DNA of 64,000 bases from Kluyveromyces lactis (taxonomy: Eukaryota > Ascomycota > Saccharomycetes > Saccharomycetales > Saccharomycetaceae): positions 434,001 through 498,000 of the forward strand of contig NC_006037.1 of assembly GCF_000002515.2 (NCBI RefSeq). The letters run 5' to 3'. The position numbers and the translations under genes are program-made. The notes under the pieces were generated by a model, which made no database searches, was not told where the DNA came from, and was given only the letters and a program-made list of their open reading frames with translations. Of this stretch, positions 41,101 to 51,885 are shown one piece after another (position 1 is the stretch's first letter; every line of letters starts with the position of its first letter).

Positions 41101-42365
41101 ACATTTATGATGACTGGCTAACTCGAGTTTCTGCCTACACTGCTTTCTCTAGATTGATATTGCTATTAAGAGCGCTCAAAACCAATGAAGAAAAAGCCAA
41201 AATGATTCTATTAGAGGATCCTACAATCCCAACGAGAGCTAATCATCTATGGCCTTCTTTTACTGATGATCAGTGGATTGAAATTGAGACGAAGATGCGT
41301 GATCTAATTCTCTTAGAGTATGGTCAAAAATACAATGTAAACATTGCTTCTTTGACTCAAACTGAAATCAAGAATTTGATTTTAGGACAGAACATTAGAG
41401 CTCCATCTGTTCAGAGGCAGAAGATGGCAGAATTGGAGGCTGCAAGAAATCAGAAAACTGATGAGTCGTCGCAGTCTGCCACGGCAGCCATGAAGCTAAA
41501 AACAATCAATGCTCAAGGTGAAGAAATTACAGTGGTGTCATCCAGCAATTATGAGTCCCAATCTTTCAGTTCGAAAAATGCTTGGCGGTCAAATGCAATC
41601 TCCAATTCATTGCTACATTTGAAGCTTAAGAACATATATGTTACTGCCGAAGATTTTGTAGAAGATAAAGATGTCCTCGTATTCCCACGGAACTTGTTGA
41701 AGAAGTTTGTCACAATAGCTGATGTCGATGTCCAAATTGCAGGGTATATGTACGGGTCACCTGTAAAAGATCACCCTAATGTGAAGGAAATTAAGACGAT
41801 AGCACTTGTCCCTCAACTCGGCAGTTCCGCAACTGTTCGCATATCTCCTCCCCCCTCATCTTCCAAATATCTCAACGACATGGAACTGTTGGGATGGATA
41901 CATACCCAAAAAGTCGATTCCAAATTCATGTCACCATCTGAAGTGATCACTCATTCCAAAATGTTTTCAGATCATAACGAAAGTGCTGTTGATTTGTGCA
42001 TAAATCTAATCCCAGGTGCCGTATCAATTACAGGATATACGTTAAGCACTACGGGTTTCAACTGGGGCTTACAATCGAAAGACATAACGGACCCTTCACC
42101 AGAAGGGTTTGAAGCTTCATTTAGCGAGACTGCACAGATTTTATTATCTGAACGCATTATGGGCAATTTCTTGGTACCTTCGTCATCGATATGGAATTAC
42201 GCTTTCATGGGAACTGCTTTTAGCGAAGATCTACCTTACGAATTGAAATTAGACATCCCACTAGAGTTCTATAATGAACTCCATCGTGCTCCTCACTTCA
42301 TACAATTCTCTGAACTTGCTGGAGATGAGGAATTAGAACCGGATCAAGAAAATCTATTCGCTTAA
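35130..42365 (+). CDS. PRP8: U5 snRNP core spliceosome protein Prp8
   Basis: 2411 residues from the ATG at 35130 (2413 in S. cerevisiae); the 12 codons upstream in frame do not belong. The N-terminus [18 protein letters not shown] begins a disordered region with four poly-proline runs (to about residue 90). Then come the NTD ([21 protein letters not shown]), the reverse-transcriptase-like and thumb region, the endonuclease-like domain, the RNase H-like domain and a C-terminal Jab1/MPN domain (about 2150-2411). Long stretches such as [20 protein letters not shown] and [18 protein letters not shown] are invariant. Prp8 forms the cavity holding the spliceosome active site. There is no intein and no intron; the length leaves no room for one. 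Confidence 0.99.
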   Translation: MSGLPPPPPPPPGFPSYDITSKNHKSKGNEMEKHRSPVGAPPPPPPGFSRVDLGPPPPPPPGIQPGIDILSDKAKNNLPPPPPPPPSSSSTSMIDEAQNDDQHYNGLSRDTKKIRKGKKRVAQKKSGLVHSHKVEMPPEHLRKILNDHMDMTSSRFNSDKRAHLNALRYLPHAILKLLENMPQPWEQVKAVKVLYHVSGAITFVNEIPRVIEPVYTAQWSTMWIAMRREKRDRKHFKRMRFPPFDDDEPPLTYSDTIENLEPSEAITLDLDNYAHDGVKDWIYDTRPLEDNAKAVNGSSYKRWKLDNGVMCSLYRLAKPLIEESNSDKNAKYLFEQKAFFTSKALNNSLPGGPKFEPLYPNEEEEDYNEFNSIDRVIFRIPIRTEYQIAFPQIYAARPRSVETLWYHDPLSCTVKSEMEHSSATFFFGQSLNPTISHSLPHFHTTAENTRDNSFRIPMDVRPLMETQELFFPTTNEAMSLYHAPYPYNKRSGKTTRAQDVALIKRWYQEHPDERYPNKVKSSHQRLLKNIVANELHTDDHTSKKKVKLLQSLANTKFFQETTIDWVEAGLQVCKQGHSMLNLLIHKKGLTYLHLDYNFNLKPTKTLTTKERKKARFGNAFHLIREILKIIKLLVDSHVQYRMGNVDAFQLADGLYYILNHTGQLTGIYRYKYKVMHQIRTCKDLKHVVYYRFNKIIGKGPGCGFWQPAWRVWIFFLRGIIPILERWLGNLLTRQFEGRSTDVVKTTTKQRLDAYYDLELRASVMNDILDMIPDGIKQSKARTILQHLSEAWRCWKANVPWEVPGMPEPIKNIIERYVKAKADGWTSQAHYNRDRIKSGAHVEKIVLKKNLGRLTRLWIKHEQERQKEIEKAGPEVTPAEASAVFSAMVDWLDARNFSPIPFPPLTYKNDTKILVLALENLKEQYVSKVRLNAQEREELALIEEAYDNPHDTLNRIKKLLLTQRLFKPIQLTMMDHYQHISPVYNVDPLEKITDAYLDQYLWYEADRRQLFPSWIKPGDSEIPPLLVYKWCQGINNLDSVWDISKGQSTVLLQTDLQEFVEKMDLTLINRLLRLIIDPTLADYITAKNNVSLIFKDMNHVNKYGLIRGLQFAPFVYQFYGLMIDILILGHERAQELAGPPNEPSEFLQFPDKATETKSPIRLYSRYLDKIHILFHFEESESDELIQDYLMENPDPNFENSVGYNNKKCWPRDARMRLIRHDVNLGRAVFWELTSRVPKSLVNITWENTLSSVYSKNNPNLLFTMCGFEVRILPKSRMEDVISHDEGVWDLVLDSTKERTAKAFLQVSQEAIDEFRGRIQSILMGSGSTTFTKIVGKWNTALIALFTYFRESIVTTEPLLDLLVKSETRVQNRVKLGLNSKMPTRFPPAVFYTPKELGGLGMLSASHILIPASDLRWSKHTDTGITHFRAGMSHEDEKMIPTIFRYITTWENEFLDSQRVWADYAAKRQEAIKQNRRLAFEELEGSWDRGIPRISTIFQKDRHTLAYDKGHRIRRQFKEYSVERSNAFWWTNNRHDGKLWNLNAYRTDVIQALGGIETILEHTLFKGTGFKSWEGLFWEKASGFEDSMQFKKLTHAQRTGLSQIPNRRFTLWWSPTINRANVYVGFLVQLDLTGIFLHGKIPTLKISLIQIFRAHLWQKIHESVVFDICQILDGQMDILQIESVQKESIHPRKSYKMNSSAADITLNSIYKWKVSRPTLLHQTKDSFDATTTDKMWIDVQLRYGDYDSHDISRYVRAKFLDYTTDNVSLYPSPTGIMIGIDLAYNIYDSYGTWFEGLKPLIHNGMKTIMKANPALYVLRERIRKGLQIYQSQVQEPFLNSSNYAELFSNDTKFFIDDTNVYRVTVHRTYEGNVATKPINGCVFTLNPKTGELYLKIIHTSVWAGQSRLAQLAKWKTAEEVSALVRSLPKEEQPKQIIVTRKAMMDPMEVHMLDFPNISIRPTELRLPFSSVLNIEKLNDVVLSATEPQMVLFNIYDDWLTRVSAYTAFSRLILLLRALKTNEEKAKMILLEDPTIPTRANHLWPSFTDDQWIEIETKMRDLILLEYGQKYNVNIASLTQTEIKNLILGQNIRAPSVQRQKMAELEAARNQKTDESSQSATAAMKLKTINAQGEEITVVSSSNYESQSFSSKNAWRSNAISNSLLHLKLKNIYVTAEDFVEDKDVLVFPRNLLKKFVTIADVDVQIAGYMYGSPVKDHPNVKEIKTIALVPQLGSSATVRISPPPSSSKYLNDMELLGWIHTQKVDSKFMSPSEVITHSKMFSDHNESAVDLCINLIPGAVSITGYTLSTTGFNWGLQSKDITDPSPEGFEASFSETAQILLSERIMGNFLVPSSSIWNYAFMGTAFSEDLPYELKLDIPLEFYNELHRAPHFIQFSELAGDEELEPDQENLFA

Positions 42366-42756
42366 GCGAAGGAGAATACAGATAATTTCTCTATAATTGT
42401 TATATATTTTTTTAAAACCATTTTACATTTATATTAGGCATCTGACCTGCATTTGCCCTTACATCAACCGTATAAGACGGTTTGGAATGGCGTTTTAGGC
42501 TCTACGATTTTCATATTATCATAAAAGTGAAGTAGTCATAATGTGCTTGTTCCATCTGACTTCCAAACTTTCACGTGACTTCTCTCTGAGAGGTAATACT
42601 GAATATTTAAAAAGTAGACAAGGAACTTCGTCCCTTGAAGATATTGCACATCGACTCTCCGATGGAGACGGTTAAACAAACAGTTTAACCAAAGTGATTA
42701 TTGGTGCATATTGGAAGAAACTAGTTACTTTCAATAAAGGAAGCCGTGAAATAATA
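42366..42756. other. Intergenic: PRP8 3' region and promoter of the unidentified gene
   Basis: 391 bp with an E-box TCACGTGA at 42571-42578, about 180 bp upstream of the next ATG. A TATATATTTTTTT stretch near 42402-42414 fits a 3'-end signal for PRP8. No gene seen. Confidence 0.55.
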
Positions 42757-43878
42757 ATGGCGCGAACAACTACCAAGAGAAATGTCTCTGCAGCAACACG
42801 ACCACAAAGAAAGAATCCATTGAGATTTAAACCAGGTAACTCTGGACCGAAATATAACAGGCCCAACGCAGCAGGTCCTAAAAAAACGGATCATATGATA
42901 GCTGCAACTTCTACTAACGCGAATCAAACATCTAACTCTGATAAATCTTCTAAATTTCTCCCAATGTCTGGTCATGAAATGAACGCAGCTAAGTACATTA
43001 TGGAACTAACGAGATTAGGTTACTCGTTTGACAAAGTACAAAAAGGCTCCAAATCAAATTACAACTTTCTATCAAAAATGTATAATGCCCTTAGACTACC
43101 CGTTAATATTGACTCTGGTGACATATCGTCAAATGAAGAGAATGATGTGAAAATAGCAGTTAAAGAGAATTTACTTACAAAGCCAACTGCTTTCCAAAAT
43201 TCTATTGAAAAGCAAGAGACACCAAAGCTATCACAAAATGAAACCGAAGCCACAGAATTTAATCAAAGTACCTCTGCACCAAATGTTTCTAATACTAAAA
43301 ATAGGTCGTTCGCACTGCCAGAGGAACGGGAACTAACGGCAATCGATTCAATTGCATCAGAAATGAATGAAGAAAAGCTTGGAATGGCATTATATGAGCA
43401 GACATCCCGTATACTCATGAAGACGAGGCTAAATTTACTGAAGCTAAAGGCTGCAGCAAACAAAAGAGTACCGAAGTTTAGCAAAGAACTGGAAGCGTCT
43501 CTCAAAAAGAAGAAAGATTTACTGATTTCAGATATTGAAAGTTTCTATTCCACAATTGGGTTACGAGATGAGTTCGCTCCAGGAATGAACGATGATTTCA
43601 TCGAATTGGGAGATTCTTTTATGGATAAAAGCAACCACGACGAACATATAGTCAATGATGAAAACGAACTGCCGAAACGTCTACAAAGTCCGGATCAACA
43701 TATCAGTATGGCGAACTCTAAAACTTATCAACTCAATCTCAATCAAGCTAGTAACGGCCTAGTAGAACCATCCACAATCATACAGGACAGTGTCATTAAA
43801 TTAAAGAAGTCTACACCAGATCACTTTACCCCGTATCAATCCCTCAATTTAACGAAAAGAACTCAACCTAATACTTAA
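42757..43878 (+). CDS. Unidentified basic protein between PRP8 and DNA2
   Basis: 373 residues from the first ATG (42757). I do not recognise a family. The N-terminus (1-45) is very basic and poor in order: MARTTTKRNVSAATRPQRKN then PLRFKPGNSGPKYNRP; the start MART and the RFKPG motif recall a histone H3 tail and its RYRPG segment, possibly by chance. Residues about 68-108 look like a folded helical motif (MSGHEMNAAKYIMELTRLGY, then FLSKMYNALRLP). A disordered Ser/Thr/Asn-rich part follows. Residues about 205-270 look like a basic coiled coil (EEKLGMALYEQTSRILMKTR, FSKELEASLKKKKDLLISDI). The tail is acidic, then polar. No membrane segment or signal peptide. No gene occupies this slot between YHR165C and YHR164C in S. 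cerevisiae. A chromatin or kinetochore role is only a guess. Confidence 0.8.
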   Translation: MARTTTKRNVSAATRPQRKNPLRFKPGNSGPKYNRPNAAGPKKTDHMIAATSTNANQTSNSDKSSKFLPMSGHEMNAAKYIMELTRLGYSFDKVQKGSKSNYNFLSKMYNALRLPVNIDSGDISSNEENDVKIAVKENLLTKPTAFQNSIEKQETPKLSQNETEATEFNQSTSAPNVSNTKNRSFALPEERELTAIDSIASEMNEEKLGMALYEQTSRILMKTRLNLLKLKAAANKRVPKFSKELEASLKKKKDLLISDIESFYSTIGLRDEFAPGMNDDFIELGDSFMDKSNHDEHIVNDENELPKRLQSPDQHISMANSKTYQLNLNQASNGLVEPSTIIQDSVIKLKKSTPDHFTPYQSLNLTKRTQPNT

Positions 43879-44336
43879 TACTAACGCGTTCGTACGTAAA
43901 ATTCTGACGTATCAACTCACCGTTTCCGTTCATTATCATGACGTTTATCAAACAATATAATTTATAAAGGAATGCACGAAAATGCATCAATATTTGTGAG
44001 AGGACCAAAGTGTCGGTTCTATACATCCAATGTAAGTCGTACCCTAGCCCTGCGATTGCCTTTTGCCATGCGCAATGTTTTGGTTTGGAATCAGAAAATG
44101 TTGATCTCTAAAAAACGTAAATATTAAAACAATACACATAAATATATCGCGAATAAGAAGAACTATTTGAATATCTTCAAACGCGAAGAGAGAAAAGCCC
44201 AACTGCCAATCAGTCAACTTTAGGATTAGTGAATTGGTGGTAACCCAAATGGTGGGGATTCAAGAAGCAGAAAAAGAAGCATACTGTTGTACAAACTCAA
44301 TAGCAATAAGGCTTTGAATTCTTTACTGGAAACACG
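43879..44336. other. Intergenic: DNA2 promoter
   Basis: 458 bp with an MluI cell-cycle box at 43884-43889 and a near match AACGCGAA at about 44180, about 155 bp upstream of the DNA2 ATG. No gene seen. Confidence 0.6.
43884..43889. promoter_or_regulatory. MluI cell-cycle box ACGCGT (DNA2)
   Basis: Perfect MBF site ACGCGT six bases after the stop codon of the preceding gene, 448 bp upstream of the DNA2 ATG. DNA replication genes are classic G1/S MBF targets. Confidence 0.6.
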
Positions 44337-47300
44337 ATGGTTTCTACCCCAAAGAAAAAACGTACCGCCAGTGTTTCTATATCGCCATTTAAGAAGGATA
44401 CGGATGCTATTTCAGTGGATTATAAAGGGAAACCTAAAAAGAAACCAAGTAAATCTTACCATTTTGCCCCCCTGAACCGGCTTAGCAGTGAAGAACCAAT
44501 TTTGAAATCGATACCGATCTCAAGAGTACGAAATGTGGAAGCTGGAAGTTCCGTCAAAGATACTGTCAATGCGAAAACTAGTGGCAAAACAAAGCTTGCA
44601 TCTAAAAGAATTATCAATAGCACAAAGACTAGAAGGGAAAAATCGACTGAAGCTGTGCCAGAAACGAGGTATAGCGATGGTCCGTCGGAAGAAGTAATAT
44701 GGAGATACTCTCCTAGGAAAATTGATGAGCAATTATGTAACCATTATAATACTGGAAACGACGATAATAACTCCGATGAATTAAGTCAAGATATGCCTCT
44801 AGGTCAATCTTCTACTCCATTGATCAACGATAAGTTTAAAGATGTGATTGATTTTGAGAACATGGATCCCAACAGCATTGATAAAGAATGCAGGAAAATT
44901 GCACAAGGATCTCCTGTAAAAAGAGGAGAAAAGGATGTCACACCTATGAGAGATATACACGAAATTTTAAACGACTTAGAAGGTCCTAAGTTGCTTCCGC
45001 CTTCTTCACCAATTTGCTCGGAACCAGTTGTTATAGACGATGACCCTGTAGAAAATCTTCCGGAGCTGGCATCAGAGAGTATTTCAAATCATAAGCATAC
45101 TACAACTAATGGCATAGAACGCACGTTCACAATGTATCCTCCTCAGATCAATATAGATGACGACGAGGATGAGGACGATTCGTTAATTGATATTCTCACA
45201 CAAAGATTCACAAAGCCAGTCATCACAGAATGCAATGAAGAATCAGAGGAATCAGATGCTTCCTTATTAGAACTTCTTGATGAGGAAAAGCCAGCTACAC
45301 TCCCTCAACTTCAAGTGAGAAAAATTGAACGCATTGAAGTTATGCTTGAATCAGAGGATGAAAATGTGGAAGACTCTGTAAAATCAAATGAAAATCAAAC
45401 CGATCATCTGCTTAATAACAAAGCCGATGTGGTTGAAAGGTATGTTAACTTGGCTAAATTCCCATTCCCTCAACGCGGCTGTCAAAGACTATGTATTTTT
45501 GAAATCAAGGAAATGAAATCACCAGCGCAAATAATTCTCACATGCTTCAATCAGGATGCTGGAAAAGTTAACCTAATTCTCAGAGATCCATGGATTCGTT
45601 TCAGATACGAGCAAGGAATGATTATTCACCTAATAGAAGGTGACCACTTTCCTAATAAACGGCTTCTTTCAAATGACAAAGACCCTAAAACAGGCCTCGA
45701 AAATGATAATTTATTGATCGTGTATCCGGATGTTCTTCTTTCTGCCACTGCAATTGGGACTGCCATGGATTGCGAAAGGCGTGCCGTTTTATCTTCAAAA
45801 TTTAATGAACCCGGTGAATACTCGCTTGCAGCTGTCTTAGGTAACATTATTCACGCGTTGGTCCAGGAAGTGTTAAAATTGAAGCTGTTGGAGCCGAATC
45901 AGTTTCTCTCAAAAGGCTTAGCTCTCGAAATTCTGGACAAAGTCATAAAACCATTCACTACGGAGGTGAATATGTGTGGAGAATCTGTCGAATCAGTGAT
46001 TAAAACGATTTCAGATGAGCATTTACCTTTTATCATAGAATTTGTGAACATTTATGTCACTAAGGACAATTCAAGGTCCTGGATTCAAGTAATTGGAACA
46101 AAAAATAAACGTAAATTATCTGTTTCTCAGATCGTTGATATTGAAGAGAACATTTGGTCATCAAAGTATGGATTGAAAGGATATATAGATGTCACTGTTG
46201 AGACGAATGTTGATTCAGACGGTAAAAAGTTGTTAGCTCCCGTGGAGATAAAGACAGGGAAATGGAAATCTAATGCACACGAGGCACAGGGTCTAATTTA
46301 TACATTGCTTCTCCAGGATAGATATGACATCCCTGTAAATTTGCACATGATGTTGTATACTAAGCTAAGAGAGTTCTCATTACAACCCAAAATTTTAATA
46401 TCGCTAAAGCATCTGCTTAACCTCAGAAATAAACTTGCGACATACCTACAAGTAATGAATGAAGAGATGTCTGATTGGGGTGGACCACAACATGAATTAC
46501 CCGCAATGATACAGAACTCCAAGTGCGATCAATGTTTCATGAAGACATCTTGCATGGTGCTCAACAAGTTAAGTGACAAAGAACAAACGCCAGGATTGCT
46601 AAAGCATGAATATACTGATTTAACCAGACATCTTGAAGCACAAGGCTCACAGGTCCTAGAGCTCTTTCGGTCGTTTTACGGCAAGTACGATAGGCTTTTA
46701 ATGATGGAAGAAACTAGCATAACAAGTGTCACTAAAGATACTTTCCTTATGTCGGGCACAGATCGAGAGGCTCAAACAGGACATTGCATAAGTCAGCTTA
46801 CCATAAAGAATGTACAGGATCAGGGAAACGGGAGATATCTGTACACTTTCTGCCGCGAAAACGATATTCAAGGGTCATTTGCCACTTCCAATGCAGAACA
46901 ACAGGAGACCAAGAAACTCAAGAGCGCTCCACCTAGCATGCTCTCGTCAGATATCCATAAAGGAGATTATATAATGATCAGTAACGACACCTCTGGCCAG
47001 TTAGCCATTGGAACTGGTCATGTCTCTGAAATCGCTAACGATTTCATTGTGATAAATTGTGCGAGAAACATTCTGGCAAACAATATTCATGGTGATTCTT
47101 TTGATAGAAATACGAGACAAGTAGTTCGAAGTGTTTTACTTAAACAAAAAGAGCCATTGAACGAGAAACAAAGCTTGACAAATAGTCACCGATATCGTAT
47201 TGATAAAAATGAGAGTGCTACAGGACTTACTTTGGCTCGTTACAACCTTCTAAATCTCTTTCTTCCAGAAGTCCTTATTGAAGCTGAATTCTCACCGCAA

Positions 47301-48674
47301 AAATCTGGAGAAAAATTACAGCTTCCTGTTAAAAGATCTCTTGGGGGTTACAGCAGGGGTCGTAGGCTCATTGTAGAGCTTTCCGAACCGAAATGGACGA
47401 CTCATGCGGCCAGAATACCAACTCTTAATGACAGCTTTAATGAAAACCAGAAAATGGCGATTGAACGTTCGCTCACCTGCCGTGACTACAACTTGATTTT
47501 AGGAATGCCTGGAACTGGTAAGACATCAGTTATTTGTGAATTAGTTTCAATATTGGTAAATCAGGGAAAATCTGTCATGGTGACAAGCTACACCAATTCA
47601 GCTGTCGATAATATTATAATGAAGCTAACTTCGCGTATCCCTCGCTCTAAGATGGTACGTTTGGGATCTGGACGTCGAGTCCATGATTTGGTCAAACCAT
47701 ATTGCATAACAGAGATGTTAGATGGTGATAACGAGAACTTGTCGGAAATAATCGATGCAGCACAAGTGGTCGGTGTAACGTGTCTCGGTATTAATGATCC
47801 GTGGTTACAAATGCGAAATGGTGATTTTGATTATGTTATATTAGATGAAGCCAGTCAAGTTTCGCTACCTGTCGCCATTGGTCCATTAAGGTTCGGATAT
47901 AAGTTCATATTAGTCGGAGACCATTATCAATTACCGCCATTAGTGAAGAACTCATTTGCACGTGACAATGGTCTACAAGAATCGTTATTCGAAAAATTGT
48001 GTCATTCGCATCCTCAAAGCGTTGTTGAACTACAATTACAATACCGTATGAATGCAGAGATCATGTCTCTTTCCAACGTGTTGATATACGGAGGAAAGTT
48101 ACAATGTGGTACTGACGAAATCCGCAGACAAGTCTTACAATTCCCAAACAACTATAAATGCTCACAGGACACATGGCTGCAGAAGGCTATCAATCCCGAA
48201 CAACCTGTGGTGATATTGGATCATGATGGCTTCCAGTCAACAAGTAACCAGCAGTTCGTTGAACAGAATGATCATGGCCAGCTAAGCAACGTTGGCGAAG
48301 CCAACGTCGTCAATGAAGTGGTGCGAGAGTTACTTGCACATGGTATCGAGGTGGACCAAATTGGTGTGATGTCTATGTACAAGGCGCAGATGTCGTTATT
48401 GAAGACGACATTGGAAGATCTAGACATTGATGTGTTAACCGCAGATCAATTCCAAGGAAGAGATAAAGACTGTATAATAATATCCATGGTGAGAAGTAAT
48501 CCGGACCAGGCCAGCGGTGTGCTACTACGAGATTTAAGAAGAATTAACGTGGCTGTGAGCAGGGCGAAGAAGAAGCTGATCATCATTTGTTCCTGGAAAT
48601 GCATATCTAAGATTCATCCACTGAAACCCTTCGTAGATCACGTGGCTAGAAACAATTGGATAACAAAGATGTGA
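44337..48674 (+). CDS. DNA2: Nuclease-helicase Dna2
   Basis: 1445 residues (1522 in S. cerevisiae). The N-terminal 370 residues are disordered and charged. The RecB-like nuclease follows, with GYIDVTVET (about 613) and PVEIKTGK (about 632), the Asp, Glu and Lys of the active site. The iron-sulphur cluster ligands are C479 (MDCERR) and C730/C733/C739 (KCDQCFMKTSC), with the spacing of the S. cerevisiae cysteines. The superfamily 1 helicase has Walker A GMPGTGKTS with K1062, Walker B LDEASQVSLP, and motifs SYTNSAVDNI, GDHYQLPPL, QYRMNAEI and TADQFQGRDKD. Dna2 trims long Okazaki flaps and resects broken ends with Sgs1. All catalytic residues I can place are present. Confidence 0.98.
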   Translation: MVSTPKKKRTASVSISPFKKDTDAISVDYKGKPKKKPSKSYHFAPLNRLSSEEPILKSIPISRVRNVEAGSSVKDTVNAKTSGKTKLASKRIINSTKTRREKSTEAVPETRYSDGPSEEVIWRYSPRKIDEQLCNHYNTGNDDNNSDELSQDMPLGQSSTPLINDKFKDVIDFENMDPNSIDKECRKIAQGSPVKRGEKDVTPMRDIHEILNDLEGPKLLPPSSPICSEPVVIDDDPVENLPELASESISNHKHTTTNGIERTFTMYPPQINIDDDEDEDDSLIDILTQRFTKPVITECNEESEESDASLLELLDEEKPATLPQLQVRKIERIEVMLESEDENVEDSVKSNENQTDHLLNNKADVVERYVNLAKFPFPQRGCQRLCIFEIKEMKSPAQIILTCFNQDAGKVNLILRDPWIRFRYEQGMIIHLIEGDHFPNKRLLSNDKDPKTGLENDNLLIVYPDVLLSATAIGTAMDCERRAVLSSKFNEPGEYSLAAVLGNIIHALVQEVLKLKLLEPNQFLSKGLALEILDKVIKPFTTEVNMCGESVESVIKTISDEHLPFIIEFVNIYVTKDNSRSWIQVIGTKNKRKLSVSQIVDIEENIWSSKYGLKGYIDVTVETNVDSDGKKLLAPVEIKTGKWKSNAHEAQGLIYTLLLQDRYDIPVNLHMMLYTKLREFSLQPKILISLKHLLNLRNKLATYLQVMNEEMSDWGGPQHELPAMIQNSKCDQCFMKTSCMVLNKLSDKEQTPGLLKHEYTDLTRHLEAQGSQVLELFRSFYGKYDRLLMMEETSITSVTKDTFLMSGTDREAQTGHCISQLTIKNVQDQGNGRYLYTFCRENDIQGSFATSNAEQQETKKLKSAPPSMLSSDIHKGDYIMISNDTSGQLAIGTGHVSEIANDFIVINCARNILANNIHGDSFDRNTRQVVRSVLLKQKEPLNEKQSLTNSHRYRIDKNESATGLTLARYNLLNLFLPEVLIEAEFSPQKSGEKLQLPVKRSLGGYSRGRRLIVELSEPKWTTHAARIPTLNDSFNENQKMAIERSLTCRDYNLILGMPGTGKTSVICELVSILVNQGKSVMVTSYTNSAVDNIIMKLTSRIPRSKMVRLGSGRRVHDLVKPYCITEMLDGDNENLSEIIDAAQVVGVTCLGINDPWLQMRNGDFDYVILDEASQVSLPVAIGPLRFGYKFILVGDHYQLPPLVKNSFARDNGLQESLFEKLCHSHPQSVVELQLQYRMNAEIMSLSNVLIYGGKLQCGTDEIRRQVLQFPNNYKCSQDTWLQKAINPEQPVVILDHDGFQSTSNQQFVEQNDHGQLSNVGEANVVNEVVRELLAHGIEVDQIGVMSMYKAQMSLLKTTLEDLDIDVLTADQFQGRDKDCIIISMVRSNPDQASGVLLRDLRRINVAVSRAKKKLIIICSWKCISKIHPLKPFVDHVARNNWITKM

Positions 48675-48767
48675 TCAACTTGAATTCTTCCCCTACGAAA
48701 GATCTAGCCATTTGATCCATATGTCCAGGTGACTGCTTTGTTCTAGATGACCATCACATACAGATAT

Positions 48768-48774
<7 letters not shown>

Positions 48775-48805
<31 letters not shown>
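48775..48805. repeat. (AT)n microsatellite
   Basis: 31 bases of uninterrupted AT dinucleotide just beyond the DNA2 stop. Likely a hypervariable 3'-end element; TATATA is also a yeast 3'-processing efficiency signal. Confidence 0.9.
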
Positions 48806-48806
<1 letters not shown>

Positions 48807-49735
48807 GTATCCATTGGTACAGGTTATTCTGCGTCATGTCTTTCATTCCCCCAACATATTTAATTCGTTTTTATTTTTGGCAAACCTGCATCATCGTAGT
48901 GCCATGCAGCTGGCGTAGAAACGATACGGACAAAAGAGAGAAAAAAAGTGATCAATCAGAGACAGAGAATGCATTAAACCGGTACTTAGACAAGCTGTTT
49001 AACCAACAGATATCATATAACTCTCATCTGGAAGAAAAGAAGACATGAAAACGTGGAGTTAACCCACTAGCAGCCGCTCATCTCAGTTCAGGGCTTATTG
49101 GTATACAAATTCCTGCAAGGGATTAAGAGTGAAAGATAAGACACAAAGATACAACGTAGAGATGGCTTTTTGTGCAGTATTAGTCCGTATTTGGTTGACT
49201 CTTCCGCCAAGATAATCACGTAGTCAGAAGATAAATGAGGGAAAATAACCGACGTCCAAGCAGGTAAATACGGACAGGTACATGCTACTTTTTACAGGTT
49301 GATCATCCAGTACTAGAAATGGAAATACGAGACACGTAGATATTCCTTAAAATATGTCGCAGGCACAGACGCGGCTAAAGGCTCCAAATTCTACAGATCA
49401 CCTGGGAAACCCGGCACATTGTGGAGATCGCTTTTCCCCAACGTATTCTGTAAAGCGCAATTCCCTCAACCAAAGGAAAATCAAAAAGGAAAATGAGAAT
49501 AAAAAAAACAACAACAACAAAGATCACCTGATTAACCTCAAATAGAACTTCCCGAAGCACAAGTGCCTAGATTTTCAAACATGTACGTGTTTCTCTTACG
49601 GCACACGAAACCAATCATTCCATGTCCTTCGATGAGACTCCATTAGGTTCCATATTGCTCTTTTTTTGAGGCAATTGGAAAACCGCGTTCATTAAAGAAT
49701 ATCATGGAACAGGAGAGAATATCATCCATCACCGT

Positions 49736-49755
49736 TCCGCGGATAGGCCGCGGAA
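49736..49755. promoter_or_regulatory. Pdr1/Pdr3-type element pair
   Basis: A perfect PDRE TCCGCGGA (49736-49743) is followed four bases later by CCGCGGAA (49748-49755). The intact sequence is TTCCGCGGATAGGCCGCGG. It is about 2.1 kb upstream of the RIE1 ATG. Zinc-cluster factors other than Pdr1 could also use CCGCGG. Confidence 0.5.
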
Positions 49756-51885
49756 AGAGAATAAGCTTTTGTCCCTAATGTCTACAATGTATCAATTCCG
49801 TTTTCTAGCAACTATTGCTTTCCGCCTACCAGTAACAAATTCCTATCTACTATTTTTTATTGCCGCGCCCATTTCCCGTTGGATACAGTCCAGCGCTGCC
49901 GGAAGTGTTTCCAGTTAACACGCTCGTCAGTCTACTTTCCACTATGCGACGAATATCAATAAATGTTGTCTACTCCGCATAATATACGGAGTGACTTGTC
50001 TTATTATAGCCGCAGACTGACAGCATTATCGTCAGAAAGAATCAAAAAGCGACGCTAGGAACGAAAGCAGCTCAGGAACCAAAAAAAAATATTTGACAGT
50101 GGGACCCATGGCCAAATTATGTACTATTAGTTAATCATTTCTGGAAGACTCTGGATTAACATAAAATCTCATCTCTAGTAGAACCAACAATTTAACCTTA
50201 ACCCCTTCTCTCTGGTAAGCGCTGAACGCATGGCCATCAGGAGATTGTCTGATATTTTTAGGCAGGGCCCTTTCTTTTTCAAGCACAGAGATGGAACTGC
50301 CCCTCGGAGTTATTTTTTTTTTTTTTTTGATATTTTCTCTTTGTTATCAAAGGGTAACGTTTCCTTGATACTGTAATAATACCTTAATTTGGGTGCGTTT
50401 TACGTATGGCAATATGATAGCCGCGTAATTTCCTAGACATGCTAGACTAAACTAGATAGAGTGGGCATCCGGAGTTAAGTTTACAACGGATTCCTCTCCC
50501 ACCTACCCTGTGACTCTAACCCTTTAGAAGAATGGTTTCAAGTTCAACACTATACAACTAGCTATTCCATTCCTTTTTTCTGGGATACCAGCAACAAAGA
50601 ACTAAACAGAGTATTAGTCTTCTGCTGCCATTAAAGTGATCTAAATCTAAGATTGTTATTAGCCCATTATTATATAATCTCGCCATTAGGTAGCTATTCC
50701 ATTTTTTTTTGATATATATAACTCGCAAGGATGAGCCTTTTCTAATCATTACCATTCTCAATATTGGTTCTTGGGAATTGTAAAAGATATAATAAGGACC
50801 AAGAAAACAACACCGAATATCAGACATTTGTTTCTCTCATACATTATTAGCATTACTGCAAGAAAACAACACAACTGGGACATTCCTTGCCGTTTTCAAT
50901 TTGTCTGTGTTTTGGTTTTAATTTTTTTTTAATTTTTTTCGGTTATCTCATTATTTGGTTATAGCCATTAAAGAAAAGCAGACAAGACAAGAATTTCATT
51001 CACCGCTTGCGCGCATTTTTTTAGGGTTTCTTGATTTTCGAATAGTCAATTAAAGGCCCACTACAAAAAAAAAAACAGAGAAGTATAGCATAACAGATTC
51101 ATTCTCATAAAAGGTAAGACACGCGGCTAGAATACGTTTTGATACATTAACAACCATCGAGATTTTTTTGTGTTTTTTGTGCTCTGATTTGTTTTACTTT
51201 TTTTCTTTCTTTCTCGTGCTTCCCTTTCGTATATTATAATTGCAATACAAAAGGTATTGTTATAATTATTATCTCAAGAGAATTTATCCTATATTAGGGT
51301 ACTTTCATCACGGAAGCAAAGAAAAGGCAAGAATCAGATTTTAGTATATATACGTAAGTGGAAACACTGGCGTATTTTGGGTTTTGATTTATTTCCCATT
51401 CCCGCTTTCGATTTTCTAAGTGACTACTGCTTTGCATATAAGGGTTTTTCTGTTGGATTTATATTTGGATTTAGTTTGTTTTAGGACGAAGATCGGGTTT
51501 TCAGGTAAAACATTCGGATTTAATAAGGACATTCTCAAGGATATCATCAAAGGGAGGAAAAATAAGAGTGAAAAAAAAAAAGAATTGGATACATAGAATC
51601 AAGGTTTCAACTTCAACAAACTTTAATTGAGCGTTTGATTTAGAATTGAGACAGTGACTATATTTTTTTTTCTCTCATTTGCTTCATTTTTCACGGTTCC
51701 CCATACTATAAAAGGTTAGGTAGAAGAGATTGAAGAGATAGCATAGCATCGTTTTCACTACTGTCCCCCCTGTTTTACGGTTCGCATATCAACCGCGTAA
51801 TGAACAATTTTTTTGCCTTTGAGTTTTAAACTTTAAATTTTAAATTCTTGTAGAAACACAAAATCAATATTAAGGCAAATCCGTC

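Larger units (their letters stand above)
48675..51885. other. 3.2-kb non-coding region upstream of RIE1
   Basis: The open frames here are short and look random. Visible structure: an (AT)n run, a Pdr1-type pair at 49736-49755, an inverted repeat ACTCCG-N9-CGGAGT at about 49976-49996, a 16-base poly-T at 50313-50328, and many T/C-rich tracts from about 50900 to 51850 nearest the gene. Average yeast gaps elsewhere in the window are about 300 bp, so this is roughly tenfold larger. The last kilobase may be a long transcript leader; no tRNA A/B boxes were found. Confidence 0.7.
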
